Assembly: GCA_003158455.1 (NCBI GenBank)
Contig: PMJO01000051.1
Span: 5,208 to 64,796, forward strand
DNA from: Myxococcales bacterium
Lineage (GTDB): Bacteria > Myxococcota_A > Polyangia > Fen-1088
Length of the DNA stretch: 59,589 nucleotides
Reading direction: 5' to 3'
The notes beneath the pieces are model-generated. The model was given only the letters and a program-made list of their open reading frames with translations. It searched no databases and was not told the origin of the DNA. Positions 49,943 through 58,525 of the stretch are shown here, one piece after another; the stretch's first letter is position 1, and each line of letters starts with the position of its first letter. The translations under genes and the position numbers were made by a program.

Positions 49943-51895
49943 TCACGGGTAGCAGCTAGCGGCGTTGAACGTCAGCACCGCGCCACTGCCATCCGCCGGC
50001 CCACCCATTGCGGTGAAACAGTCCTTCGCGGGATTGGTGTACACGTGCCCCGCAAGGCCCGTCACATTGCCACCCGTGACATCGGGTCCAATCGGTGGCC
50101 ACGGCTTGGTTGCCGGCCAAAAGCCCGGCTTGCTGGCAAGATAGAACGAAAACGGCAGGGCCTGGCTCGCCGGAACCGCATTGCCATAGGGCGAGACGCC
50201 GCTCGGGACCTCGGAAGCGGTGAAGTGAACCGCATTGGTCGCGACGTCAAAGTTGCCCCATCGAAAGAGCGTGGTGGCGACCATCGGATCGTCCGGGATG
50301 GTCACTGCGCCCTCGCTGTTGCCGCCGCCAATATTGAACACCGTCGCTGATTGCCCGGGGCCGCTGTGCGCCTCATAGGTCGTGGTGTAGCCAGGCGTGC
50401 CGAGTACGTTGCCAACGATGTTGTGATAGCGATTGTAGGACGCCAAGTTTACGGCATCCGTCGAATCAATGCGGCCTGGGTCGGAGCCGAGCAAGTAATT
50501 GCGGAAAAGCGTGTTTGCGAGCTGGTTGCCGTGGATCACGTCGCAGCCGATACCAGGTCCGATGTTGCCCTCGTACAGATTGTATTCCACCCCGGCATTG
50601 TGCTGGTCAGCCATGCCGATCATCCAGTGCAGCGGGTTCGAGGTGTAGCCGCTGTCGTAGTAGGTGTCGTTGATGGCAAAGTTGTAGGCGTACACCGAGC
50701 CGAGCGCCGGTTGCACCATCATCGGCGCGACGACGTGCTGCAGGATGTTGTTGTCAATCAAGTTGTCGGACGCCACGTAGGACTCTATGCCGTAGTTCAC
50801 CGACTGCCCCTGCGTGCCATAGAGATAGTTGCTCTCGATTGTGCAATGAGCGGCGTCCATCAGCTGGACCAAATCGCGCTGACACTGGCAGGTGCGAATC
50901 AAACGCACGCCCCTGACCCAATCGTTGGCAGCGTTGACCATCGAAACGTTGGTCATGCCGTTGGAATTGGTCGCATCGATCGAAAGATCTTCGACACCAG
51001 CGTTCTGGAGAAGCGTCGACTCCCACCACACGGCAGGCGATTGGCTTGCGCGCCAGTTGGGCGAATAGAGGGGAGGGTCGATGGTGTAGGTGCTGCCATT
51101 GACCGCAGTGACCCTGACGATCTGCACTTGGCTGCGCAGGATATTGTTGATCGTGCGGCCGCCGTTGCCGCCTTCAAGCGAGCAAGGTGCGGTGGTGTTG
51201 TCGCAGACGAAGAAGTTCGGGCCGACGGTCGCGTCGTTGGCTTGATCGAGGTGGATATATTGGCCGACAGCGATTCCCGCACTGCCCACTTTGGCAAGTG
51301 TGATTTGGTTGGACCATTGCGCGTAGCCGCCCGTCCAGTCGGCGTAGTTCGAGCCGCCGGGGAGGGCGCGGGTGTCGCCGCCCCACTCGTTGGAGCCCGC
51401 GAAGCAGATGCAGGCGTTCTGGTTGTTGCAGTAGGTAGTGGCGGTGAAAATCAGCAGGGTTTGCTCGGCACCCGCGCCGCGCAGGGTGACGCCGGTCTTC
51501 ATCACGATGCCAGTGTCTGAAATGTTGTACGTGCCCGCATTGAGCATGACAACTTGGCCGGTGGGGCAGGATTGGATCGCAGAATTGATTTGCGCCGCGG
51601 TGGCACCGGGGTTGAATGTCTTGCAGACGGTGGTGCGGGCCGGGATGCCACCGACGACCCCGGCATGCGTCCAGTCGATCGCGCGGCTTGGGTCGAGGAT
51701 GCCAGCCCAAAGTTGGCCGGTGGGCGCGCTGACATCGGTGGTCAAGTTTGTATCCGTGGCGGGCGCGGTGTCAGACGCACTGGCGGGCTGCGAATCGGGG
51801 GTCGTAGAACCCGTGTCGGCGTCCGGCGATTTGCTAGAGCCTTTTGAACCGCAGGCAGGGATGCAGAATGCAAGTACGGGCAATATCCAGCGCAT
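49943..51895 (-). CDS. parallel beta-helix (pectate-lyase-like) lipoprotein
   Basis: 650 residues. A lipobox (CIPAC) and Ser/Thr/Asp linker precede a right-handed beta-helix: TAAQINSAIQSCPTGQVVML and GTYNISDTGIVMKTGVTLRG are the first coils, followed by many Asn/Val-rich turns (NDWVRGVRLIRTCQC, TIESNYLYG, NLIDNNILQHVV, YNLYEGNIG). The fold is typical of pectate lyases and other polysaccharide-degrading enzymes. No confident catalytic residue can be pointed to, so a binding role cannot be excluded. Cysteines in the early coils suggest disulfides. Confidence 0.75.
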   Translation of the reverse strand: MRWILPVLAFCIPACGSKGSSKSPDADTGSTTPDSQPASASDTAPATDTNLTTDVSAPTGQLWAGILDPSRAIDWTHAGVVGGIPARTTVCKTFNPGATAAQINSAIQSCPTGQVVMLNAGTYNISDTGIVMKTGVTLRGAGAEQTLLIFTATTYCNNQNACICFAGSNEWGGDTRALPGGSNYADWTGGYAQWSNQITLAKVGSAGIAVGQYIHLDQANDATVGPNFFVCDNTTAPCSLEGGNGGRTINNILRSQVQIVRVTAVNGSTYTIDPPLYSPNWRASQSPAVWWESTLLQNAGVEDLSIDATNSNGMTNVSMVNAANDWVRGVRLIRTCQCQRDLVQLMDAAHCTIESNYLYGTQGQSVNYGIESYVASDNLIDNNILQHVVAPMMVQPALGSVYAYNFAINDTYYDSGYTSNPLHWMIGMADQHNAGVEYNLYEGNIGPGIGCDVIHGNQLANTLFRNYLLGSDPGRIDSTDAVNLASYNRYHNIVGNVLGTPGYTTTYEAHSGPGQSATVFNIGGGNSEGAVTIPDDPMVATTLFRWGNFDVATNAVHFTASEVPSGVSPYGNAVPASQALPFSFYLASKPGFWPATKPWPPIGPDVTGGNVTGLAGHVYTNPAKDCFTAMGGPADGSGAVLTFNAASCYP

Positions 51896-52186
51896 GGCGG
51901 TTTTCCTATGGTACCTCGGAAAGGCGAGCGGGGCAGGGGGCCAGGTGAAGATTGGCTCGGACCTTCGCCTACAACCGACGCTTCAAAGAGGAGCAGCTGG
52001 GCGGCGTCTGTCGCGTCTGTCGCTTTCGTGACGCGTGTCGCGGCGGCTGTTGCTGGACCACCTATGTTCAGGGTGGCGGGGGAAACGAGAATTGTTTCTA
52101 GCACCAGGCGGTCAAGCACCGTCGTTTCGATCTGCTTGCCGAGGAGCCGACTGCGCAAGAGACTAGCTACTTCGAGGACACAAGAA
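51896..52186. other. intergenic region upstream of the beta-helix gene
   Basis: 291 bp. A minus-strand frame here contains VLDRLVLETILVSPATLNIGG followed by a polar stretch, which resembles a double-glycine leader, but there is no convincing start or ribosome-binding site. No gene is called. Confidence 0.3.
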
Positions 52187-52408
52187 TCAGGCCGCGTCTC
52201 TGGATTCCGAAAGCTCCGCAGTAAGGCTTTGGATAAGGAGCTGGATCTCATCCCTGGATTCAAAGAGGAAATCGACTGTTCCAAGGGAACATTCGAGAGG
52301 ATAGTCTCTCGTCATCTGCGCCAGCATCTCCAGACGCAGATGGATTGCCCTGAGATCAAAGTCGCAAGACGTGACATTCTCGCTGGCTGGTTTGGTACGC
52401 GAACCCAT
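52187..52408 (-). CDS. small hypothetical helical protein
   Basis: 73 residues; ATG at 52408 with a GGAG seven bases before it. The sequence has mixed composition with amphipathic helices ([36 protein letters not shown]). No family recognised. It could regulate the divergent Kelch-type gene, or be a chance frame. Confidence 0.4.
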   Translation of the reverse strand: MGSRTKPASENVTSCDFDLRAIHLRLEMLAQMTRDYPLECSLGTVDFLFESRDEIQLLIQSLTAELSESRDAA

Positions 52409-52572
52409 TGTGTTGCTCCGTTCCTGGTATCGGCACGTTTTCGTTCAGCATGAGCCCTGTCGTTCACCAGGCGGCCATCCGCCATCCCGCTCGGCGGGCC
52501 GATGCCCGCACGGTCGGCTCCCGAACGATGCTGCGGGAGGCCATGGGACGGCTTATAGCCGCGCGTTTTTCT

Positions 52573-52578
52573 GATAAT
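52573..52578 (+). promoter_or_regulatory. candidate -10 box GATAAT directly before the Kelch-type gene
   Basis: GATAAT ends nine bases before the ATG; the surrounding sequence is also found at 46324-46347 (see repeat entry). No matching -35 seen. Confidence 0.35.
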
Positions 52579-52587
52579 CTGGCAGTC

Positions 52588-53937
52588 ATGATCTGCGAGT
52601 GCCGCTGGTTGGCAATCGTTGTTGCGTTGTCATTCAACGGGCTTGCTTGCTTCCGGACACCCATGGACGCACAGCAGGTGGTGACGATGGACACCACCGG
52701 AGGCATTGGTGGGGGAGCCACGGAGGCCACCAGCGGAGGGACCACCGGCACGATCGGAGGCAGTAGCAGCGGAGGAGGAACAGCGGGGGCCACAGGAAGG
52801 AACTCGGGCACCATCGGAGGCACAGCTCGAGGAGGCACGACGAGTTCCACTGGGGGCGTGGGCGAAGGAGGCACCACGGGAGGGACGACCAGCTCCGCGG
52901 GGACGACCGGCACCACGGTGCTGCAGAGAGTTTTCGTACCGACGGGCAGCATGGCCGCGGCGAGGAGGTTCCACACGGCGACCTTGTTGCCAAGTGGGAA
53001 AGTCCTAATTGTTGGCGGAGACAGGGCCGGCACGCTTCTCGCGAGCGCGGAGCTATATGACCCAGCGGCCGGGACATTCACGGCCACCGGCAGCATGGCC
53101 GTGGCGCGGCCCGAGCACACAGCGACTTTGTTGCCGAGCGGAAAAGTTCTTCTTGCCGGCGATTGGAGTCTCGGGAGCTCGGAGTTGTACGACCCCGACG
53201 CCGGGACGTTCACCGGCACCGGCGACATGAAAACTGCAAGGTACGGCCACACGGCGACCTTGTTGCCAAACGGGAAGGTTCTCGTCGCCGGTGGAGACAA
53301 TTTCGGTGGCCACGCGGATCCTGCGAGTGCTGAGCTATACGACCCAGCGGCTGGGACATTTACAGCCACCGGCAGCATGACCACGAAGAGGTACGACCAC
53401 ACGGCGACCTTGTTGCCGAACGGCAAGGTGCTGATTACCGGCGGGGATGGCGGAGACGATGGCTACACCATTCTCGCAAGCGCGGAACTGTACGATCCCA
53501 TCGCTGGAACATTCACGGCGACGGGCAGCATGGCCGTGGCAAGATGCGAGCACCGGGCGACCTTGCTGCCAAGCGGGAAGGTCCTCATCGCCGGCGGAGC
53601 ACTTGCTGGCACAACGCCTCTCACGAGCGCGGAGCTATATGACCCAGCGGCCGGGACGTTTGCCGCTACCGGCAGAATGACCGTGGCAAGGGAGTACCAC
53701 ACGGCGACCCTGTTGCCGAGCGGGATGGTGCTGGTCGCCGGCGGAGATGATAGCAGCGGCGATATCCTCGCGAGCGCCGAGCTATACGACCCAGGAGCGG
53801 GGACATTCACAGCGACGGGCAGCATGACTGCGGGAAGGATAGACTTCACGGCGACATTGTTGCCGAGCGGGATGGTGCTGGTCGCCGGCGGGGCAGGCGA
53901 AAACGGGACACTCGCGAGCGCCGAATTGTACCAATAG
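52588..53937 (+). CDS. seven-repeat Kelch-like beta-propeller lipoprotein
   Basis: 449 residues from [21 protein letters not shown] (signal peptide ending in a lipobox-like LAC). A Gly/Thr/Ser linker (about 30-110) leads to seven copies of a ~45-residue motif, [16 protein letters not shown] then [19 protein letters not shown], one propeller blade each. The strand before blade 1 (FVPTGSM) completes the last blade, a Velcro closure. Such propellers bind carbohydrates or proteins, or form galactose-oxidase-type folds; no oxidase residues are seen. A GATAAT box lies ten bases before the ATG, so the message may be leaderless. Confidence 0.85.
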   Translation: MICECRWLAIVVALSFNGLACFRTPMDAQQVVTMDTTGGIGGGATEATSGGTTGTIGGSSSGGGTAGATGRNSGTIGGTARGGTTSSTGGVGEGGTTGGTTSSAGTTGTTVLQRVFVPTGSMAAARRFHTATLLPSGKVLIVGGDRAGTLLASAELYDPAAGTFTATGSMAVARPEHTATLLPSGKVLLAGDWSLGSSELYDPDAGTFTGTGDMKTARYGHTATLLPNGKVLVAGGDNFGGHADPASAELYDPAAGTFTATGSMTTKRYDHTATLLPNGKVLITGGDGGDDGYTILASAELYDPIAGTFTATGSMAVARCEHRATLLPSGKVLIAGGALAGTTPLTSAELYDPAAGTFAATGRMTVAREYHTATLLPSGMVLVAGGDDSSGDILASAELYDPGAGTFTATGSMTAGRIDFTATLLPSGMVLVAGGAGENGTLASAELYQ

Positions 53938-54174
53938 CCCCGACGGCCGGTGGCGAGACGAATCAGACCATTGTGGGTCTATTGGTGCGCATTTGCAACC
54001 TGCTGGAAATCGTGGAGGAATCCGGAATAGCGGGCTGCGACATAGGGGTCGCGGGTGCATTGTGGCGGATCATTTCCGCTTCGTTGCGTCAGCCCGCGCC
54101 AGATTCGTTGGACCAAGGCCGCCCGAAACAGGCACGCTAGCCTGAGCCTGAGCTTCGGAGTAGGCTAACTAGCT
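53938..54174. other. gap between the Kelch-type gene and the MYXO-CTERM protein
   Basis: 237 bp, no gene supported, no clear terminator. Confidence 0.3.
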
Positions 54175-55995
54175 ATGTGCTACCCTCAAGGCCGCCTTGC
54201 TCTCCGAAGATCCCGACCAACCAGCGCCCGCGCTCGCTTCAGCGTCGGCGTCGCAGCTTTGCTTGCGAGCGTCAGCCTAGCTGGAACCGCAAGCGCCAAG
54301 CCGTTCGAGGAGTATATCAAACCGGCGACCCCAGTCGCGCCGCTCAGCTCCGCCACCTGGGGCGTGGCGGGCGTCATTCCGCGCGACATCTCCAACGGCA
54401 TCGAGAGCGCCAAAGGCGCGGGCGTTCACCCGGACTGGTACTACTGGGACGGCGAGATCATCAAGGCCACGGACGGCAAGTACCACATGTTCATGAGCAC
54501 GTTCTCGGCAAATACGAGTTTCAACCCGGGCTGGGAGAACTCGGACGCCTACCATGCCATCAGCGATACCAACGTGCTCGGGCCCTACGTGAGACAAGAC
54601 TACGTGTACAGCTCGCACAAGGGGCACAACGTCTCCGCAGCCCAGCTGTCGGACGGCAGCTACGTGGTCGTCGTCAGCGAGATCGTTCCCTTCCAGCTCT
54701 ACAAGTCGACCTCGCTCGATGGTCCATGGACGGGTTGCTCACCCGCACCGCAGAGCGACGTCGGTGGGTCCAACATCAGCTTTATCGAGCGCCACGACGG
54801 CAAATTCGAAATCACGGAGCGCAACGGGACCATCGCGATCGCGGACACCCTGTGTGGCCACTACGTGAAGCAGAAGCCGACGTGCGCGTATACCCAGAAC
54901 CCTACCGACGCACAGGGTAATCCGGTTGTCGGCAGCATCTACCCGAAGCGGACCTCGATACCGGGCGTATCCAATCCGACCAATATCTGGCAAGAAGATC
55001 CCCACATTTGGCGCAGCGGCGGGACCTACCACGTCATCTATTCGGGTTCCGGAGATCGAGTCGGCTGGCACGTGTATTCGCCTGACGGCCTCACTTGGAA
55101 GGATAACGGGTACGCCTGGTCTCCCCGGGACTACCAGAAGATCTTCTGTTACGAGGGAAGCACCCACTGCGACGCGTGGTACAAGATGGAGCGTCCGGGC
55201 GTGGTGCTGGAAGACGGCCACCCCACCCATATCACTTGGGCCGTAGCCGATGTCGACAAGGACAATTCGGTCACGGCCGGTTCCAATCACGGCACCAAGG
55301 TCGTCGTGGTGCCCTTCGACGGGGTGGCATTCGATAACGACTTTGGCACCGGCGGTGGCGATGCGGGAACGGTCGGGACTGGCGGAAGCAGTGGAACTGG
55401 CGGCGCTAGCGGAAGCGGCGGTCGCGGGGGAGCCGGTGGTGGCATGGGTGGAACTCCATCGGGCGGGGTGGGTGGAAGCGCATCGGGCGCAGGGGGCCGC
55501 ACTGGAGCGGGTGGCGGCGTGAGCAGTGGCGGGCGAGGGGGCGGCGGTGCGGGCGGAGTGACTTCTGGCTCAGCAGGTGACGGCGGTGCAACGGGTGCCG
55601 GCGGTGCGACTCGCGCCGGCGGCGCGATTGGCGCTGGCGGGACAAGCTCAGGGAGTTCAGGTGGCATGTCGAGCTCGGGCGGGAGTGCCAGCGGTGGGAC
55701 GATGGGCAATTCTGGCGGCTCAGGCTCGGGGACGACCTCAGGAAACTCAGGTGGCATGTCGAGCTCGGGTGGGCGTGCTAGCGGCGGGGCGCCAGGCAAC
55801 TCTGGCGGCTCGGGCGCGGGCGGCCAGGAAGGCGGCAATTCCGGTTCGGCCGGAGTCTCGCCCACGCCGGCATCCTCCGGTTGCTCGTGTACGATACAAG
55901 GACGCGAGCAAGCGAGCGGCAGCGGAGCGTTGCTGTTGCTCGGATTCGTCCTCCTCTCTCTAGTTCGCCGGCGGCGCTCCGCGAAGACGATGTAA
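54175..55995 (+). CDS. GH43-like propeller protein with MYXO-CTERM sorting tail
   Basis: 606 residues. Signal peptide without lipobox (SVGVAALLASVSLAGTASA), then a GH43-like five-bladed propeller (about 35-395): PDWYYWDGEIIKATDGKYHM, GHNVSAAQLSDGSYVVVVSE, QEDPHIWRSGGTYHVIYSG and MERPGVVLEDGHPTHITWAV give the usual acidic-residue and blade pattern. A ~170-residue Gly/Ser linker follows, ending in a MYXO-CTERM signal: GCSC, a hydrophobic helix (GALLLLGFVLLSLV) and RRRRS. That tail is processed by myxosortase and leaves the protein on the outer surface. Substrate unknown. Confidence 0.85.
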   Translation: MCYPQGRLALRRSRPTSARARFSVGVAALLASVSLAGTASAKPFEEYIKPATPVAPLSSATWGVAGVIPRDISNGIESAKGAGVHPDWYYWDGEIIKATDGKYHMFMSTFSANTSFNPGWENSDAYHAISDTNVLGPYVRQDYVYSSHKGHNVSAAQLSDGSYVVVVSEIVPFQLYKSTSLDGPWTGCSPAPQSDVGGSNISFIERHDGKFEITERNGTIAIADTLCGHYVKQKPTCAYTQNPTDAQGNPVVGSIYPKRTSIPGVSNPTNIWQEDPHIWRSGGTYHVIYSGSGDRVGWHVYSPDGLTWKDNGYAWSPRDYQKIFCYEGSTHCDAWYKMERPGVVLEDGHPTHITWAVADVDKDNSVTAGSNHGTKVVVVPFDGVAFDNDFGTGGGDAGTVGTGGSSGTGGASGSGGRGGAGGGMGGTPSGGVGGSASGAGGRTGAGGGVSSGGRGGGGAGGVTSGSAGDGGATGAGGATRAGGAIGAGGTSSGSSGGMSSSGGSASGGTMGNSGGSGSGTTSGNSGGMSSSGGRASGGAPGNSGGSGAGGQEGGNSGSAGVSPTPASSGCSCTIQGREQASGSGALLLLGFVLLSLVRRRRSAKTM

Positions 55996-56101
55996 CGCCT
56001 GTTGATCCCATCCCGATCACCAGCGCCTCGTCCACCAAAGCAACGTCGGCGCGGCGCTATCGGGCAGCGGCGCTTAACTTTTTCGCCAAGGTGCCGACAA
56101 G

Positions 56102-57049
56102 TTGCACGTGGACGGCACCGTTCTGACATCGGCGAGACTTCGGGGAATAGCCGAGCTTTGGCTCGATGGGGACGCACCCAGCGAGTCTGACTTGCGCGCG
56201 GCCAGGAGCCTCGCGGCGAAAATGGCAGCATTCGAGGGCATTCGGCCCTTTCCCGCAGTCGTGCAAGAACTGGTTGATTGTGTTTCCCAGCCCGACTTCA
56301 AACTCGACAGGGTCAGAGAACTGATCGAGGCGGATCCGGCCCTGGCAGCTCGGATCATGCGGGCAGCGAATTCCGCAGCCTACCGGCCCTACGAGCCCTG
56401 CAACTCGGTGAGCAAGGCCATCATGCGTATCGGTGCGACCAATATTTGTGACCTGGCCATGGCCATGTCCGCCATCAACTTCTTCAAGGATCTGGGCGGA
56501 GTAGGACAGAAAATTCGCGACCACTCGGCGGGTACCGCGGCGGTGGCGCGCGAGCTGGCGTTCCGCCTCGGTCGCGGCACGGCTTCCGCCAAGGTGTTTC
56601 TGGCGAGCCTCCTGCACGACATTGGCAAGCTGCTCCTCATCCAGACGGGCGACGCAGCCTATGCTGCCCTGGCCGGGGAAAACCTCGCGCCCAACACCGT
56701 TCACCTCAAGGAACAAGCGCAATGGGGCTACGACCACGCCATTCTAGGCGGCCAAGTGTTGTTATCGTGGAAGCTGCCCGAGCCCATCCCACAGATCGTC
56801 GCCCTTCACCACCAGTCCAAAGTTGCCCAGAGAAAGTCCGTGCTGGTCGGCCTGTCCGTCGATCTGCTGCGCGTCGCTGACCACGTTGACTGGCTGCTGG
56901 AGCAACATCACGACACAGATTCCCCACACCTGCGAAAGTTGGCGGAATCCCCGGACGGAACCCGGGCAGGCCTCAGTGATGCAACCCTGAAGGAGTTTTG
57001 GGACGACCTTCGCACTGTGCGGCAGGAGGCCCTGTCGGTATTTAGGTAG
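56102..57049 (+). CDS. HDOD-domain signalling protein
   Basis: 315 residues. The HDOD domain (about 40-240) is recognised from FEGIRPFPAVVQELVDCV, LIEADPALAARIMRAANSAA and AIMRIGATNICDLAMAMSAI, with VFLASLLHDIGKLLLIQ (HD pair) and VALHHQSKV. Such proteins act in regulation of signalling, motility or stress; many HDOD domains have lost phosphohydrolase activity. The start is a TTG; a GTG at 56108 is an alternative. A 65-residue C-terminal extension has no known domain. Separate from the surface-protein genes around it. Confidence 0.85.
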   Translation: MHVDGTVLTSARLRGIAELWLDGDAPSESDLRAARSLAAKMAAFEGIRPFPAVVQELVDCVSQPDFKLDRVRELIEADPALAARIMRAANSAAYRPYEPCNSVSKAIMRIGATNICDLAMAMSAINFFKDLGGVGQKIRDHSAGTAAVARELAFRLGRGTASAKVFLASLLHDIGKLLLIQTGDAAYAALAGENLAPNTVHLKEQAQWGYDHAILGGQVLLSWKLPEPIPQIVALHHQSKVAQRKSVLVGLSVDLLRVADHVDWLLEQHHDTDSPHLRKLAESPDGTRAGLSDATLKEFWDDLRTVRQEALSVFR

Positions 57050-57114
57050 ACAATGATAATGTCTTCCCTGGCTGGTTGTGTGGTCCCAGACGCGTCACCC
57101 AGCCGGAGAGAGAC

Positions 57115-58455
57115 ATGAACGTACCTTCCTTCCCTCGCACGCTTCCTTTTGCGTGGTTCGTTCCGGCGGCGGTGGTGGGCCTTTTCGGGTGTGGAGGAAC
57201 CACGACCAGCAACCCACCTGGCACCGTGGTCGACGCTGCGGCTCTTTCCACTGGTGGAAGTGGCGGCACGGGCGGAAACACGCCCGGCACCGGCGCCAGC
57301 GGGACGAGCACGGGCGGCATAACTCTTGCGTCGGGTGGCGTCACTGCCACCGGCACCAGCAGATCCGGCGGCGTGACCACTGGATCGGGCGGCCGAACCA
57401 TCGCGACGGGAGGGTCGACCGGTGGCGCGGGCGGCAACACGACCGGCAGCGGCGGCAGCACGGCAACCGCGGGCCGCAGTGGCGGCGGCGGCGTGGGCGC
57501 AAGCGGTGGCACAGTTGAAAGCGGAGGGTCGGTGGGGAGTGGTGGGAATGCGGGGAAGGGTGACTTCGACGCTGGAAACGCGGGCTTGGGAGGAAACGCC
57601 GGAAGCGCTGGCTTTTCGCGTGACGGATCGGTCGATGCTGCCACCAGGGGCGCGGGCGGGACCATCGACGCGGGCAGCGCGGGGCCAGAGCAGTGCGCGA
57701 ACCGAGCCGCCATCGATAGCACGAAGTGGAAGCTGGTATGGTCGGACGAGTTTGACAAGGATGGCGCCCCGGATTCTTCGAATTGGGGCTACGAAGAGGG
57801 ATTCGTCCGCAATTCTGAGCTGCAGTGGTACCAGCCGGACAATGCAACAGTGTCGGGCGGACTGCTCACCATCGCCGCGCAGAAGCAACAAGTATTGAAC
57901 CCCAATTACAAGGCGAGCAGCACCGATTGGAAGCAGAATCGCCAATACGCCCAGTACACGTCGACATCAATGACGACCTCGGGAAAGAAGAGGTTCCTAT
58001 ATGGCCGGTTCGAGCTTTGTGGCCAGATCGATACACGTCAAGGCAGCTGGCCGGCCTTCTGGATCTTGGGCAACGGGCTCAGCTGGCCGGCCTCCGGCGA
58101 GGTCGACATCATGGAGTACTACGCCAATGGCGTGCGCTCCAATATCTGCAAGCCCTCGGGGAGCAATTGCGACTGGTCTGGGAGCGTGAGCCAGTCGCTG
58201 AGCTCACTTGGCGGCACGGCCTGGTCGAGCAAGTTTCACCTGTGGGCGATGGAGTGGGATTCGCAGAAGATCAATCTCTACTTGGACGACAAGCTCGTGT
58301 ACGGCTACACAATCACGAGCACGAACCCGTACACAGGGAATCCCTTCTACATCCTCGTCAATCTCGCCATCGGCGCGAACGGCGGCGACCCATCGAGTAC
58401 AACGTTCCCGATCACCTACCTGGTGGACTACGTACGTGTCTACCAGAAGCTTTGA
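57115..58455 (+). CDS. GH16 endo-glucanase/galactanase-type lipoprotein
   Basis: 446 residues. ATG after GAGAGAG; signal peptide with LFGCGG cysteine; Gly/Thr linker (about 30-180); then a GH16 jelly-roll. WKLVWSDEFDKDGAPDSSNW is the family opening; the catalytic ExDxxE motif is GEVDIMEYY; FHLWAMEWDSQKINLYLDDK and YLVDYVRVYQKL are the later conserved strands. The shape (LWxDEF, GSWPAFWILG) fits laminarinase-type beta-1,3-glucanases. Probably tethered to the surface, working with GH18, GH43 and GH30 proteins. Confidence 0.92.
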   Translation: MNVPSFPRTLPFAWFVPAAVVGLFGCGGTTTSNPPGTVVDAAALSTGGSGGTGGNTPGTGASGTSTGGITLASGGVTATGTSRSGGVTTGSGGRTIATGGSTGGAGGNTTGSGGSTATAGRSGGGGVGASGGTVESGGSVGSGGNAGKGDFDAGNAGLGGNAGSAGFSRDGSVDAATRGAGGTIDAGSAGPEQCANRAAIDSTKWKLVWSDEFDKDGAPDSSNWGYEEGFVRNSELQWYQPDNATVSGGLLTIAAQKQQVLNPNYKASSTDWKQNRQYAQYTSTSMTTSGKKRFLYGRFELCGQIDTRQGSWPAFWILGNGLSWPASGEVDIMEYYANGVRSNICKPSGSNCDWSGSVSQSLSSLGGTAWSSKFHLWAMEWDSQKINLYLDDKLVYGYTITSTNPYTGNPFYILVNLAIGANGGDPSSTTFPITYLVDYVRVYQKL

Positions 58456-58525
58456 CTTCACCCCGCGCATGGCGGTCCCGTAGACCTTGGCCATGGTCGA
58501 TTCACCCGAACAGAAGGTGTTTTCA

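Noticed and set aside
51742-52284. Minus-strand frame with a double-glycine-like leader (ATLNIGG)
   Set aside because: The leader pattern is attractive, but the frame has no good start, overlaps two other frames and continues into the beta-helix gene.
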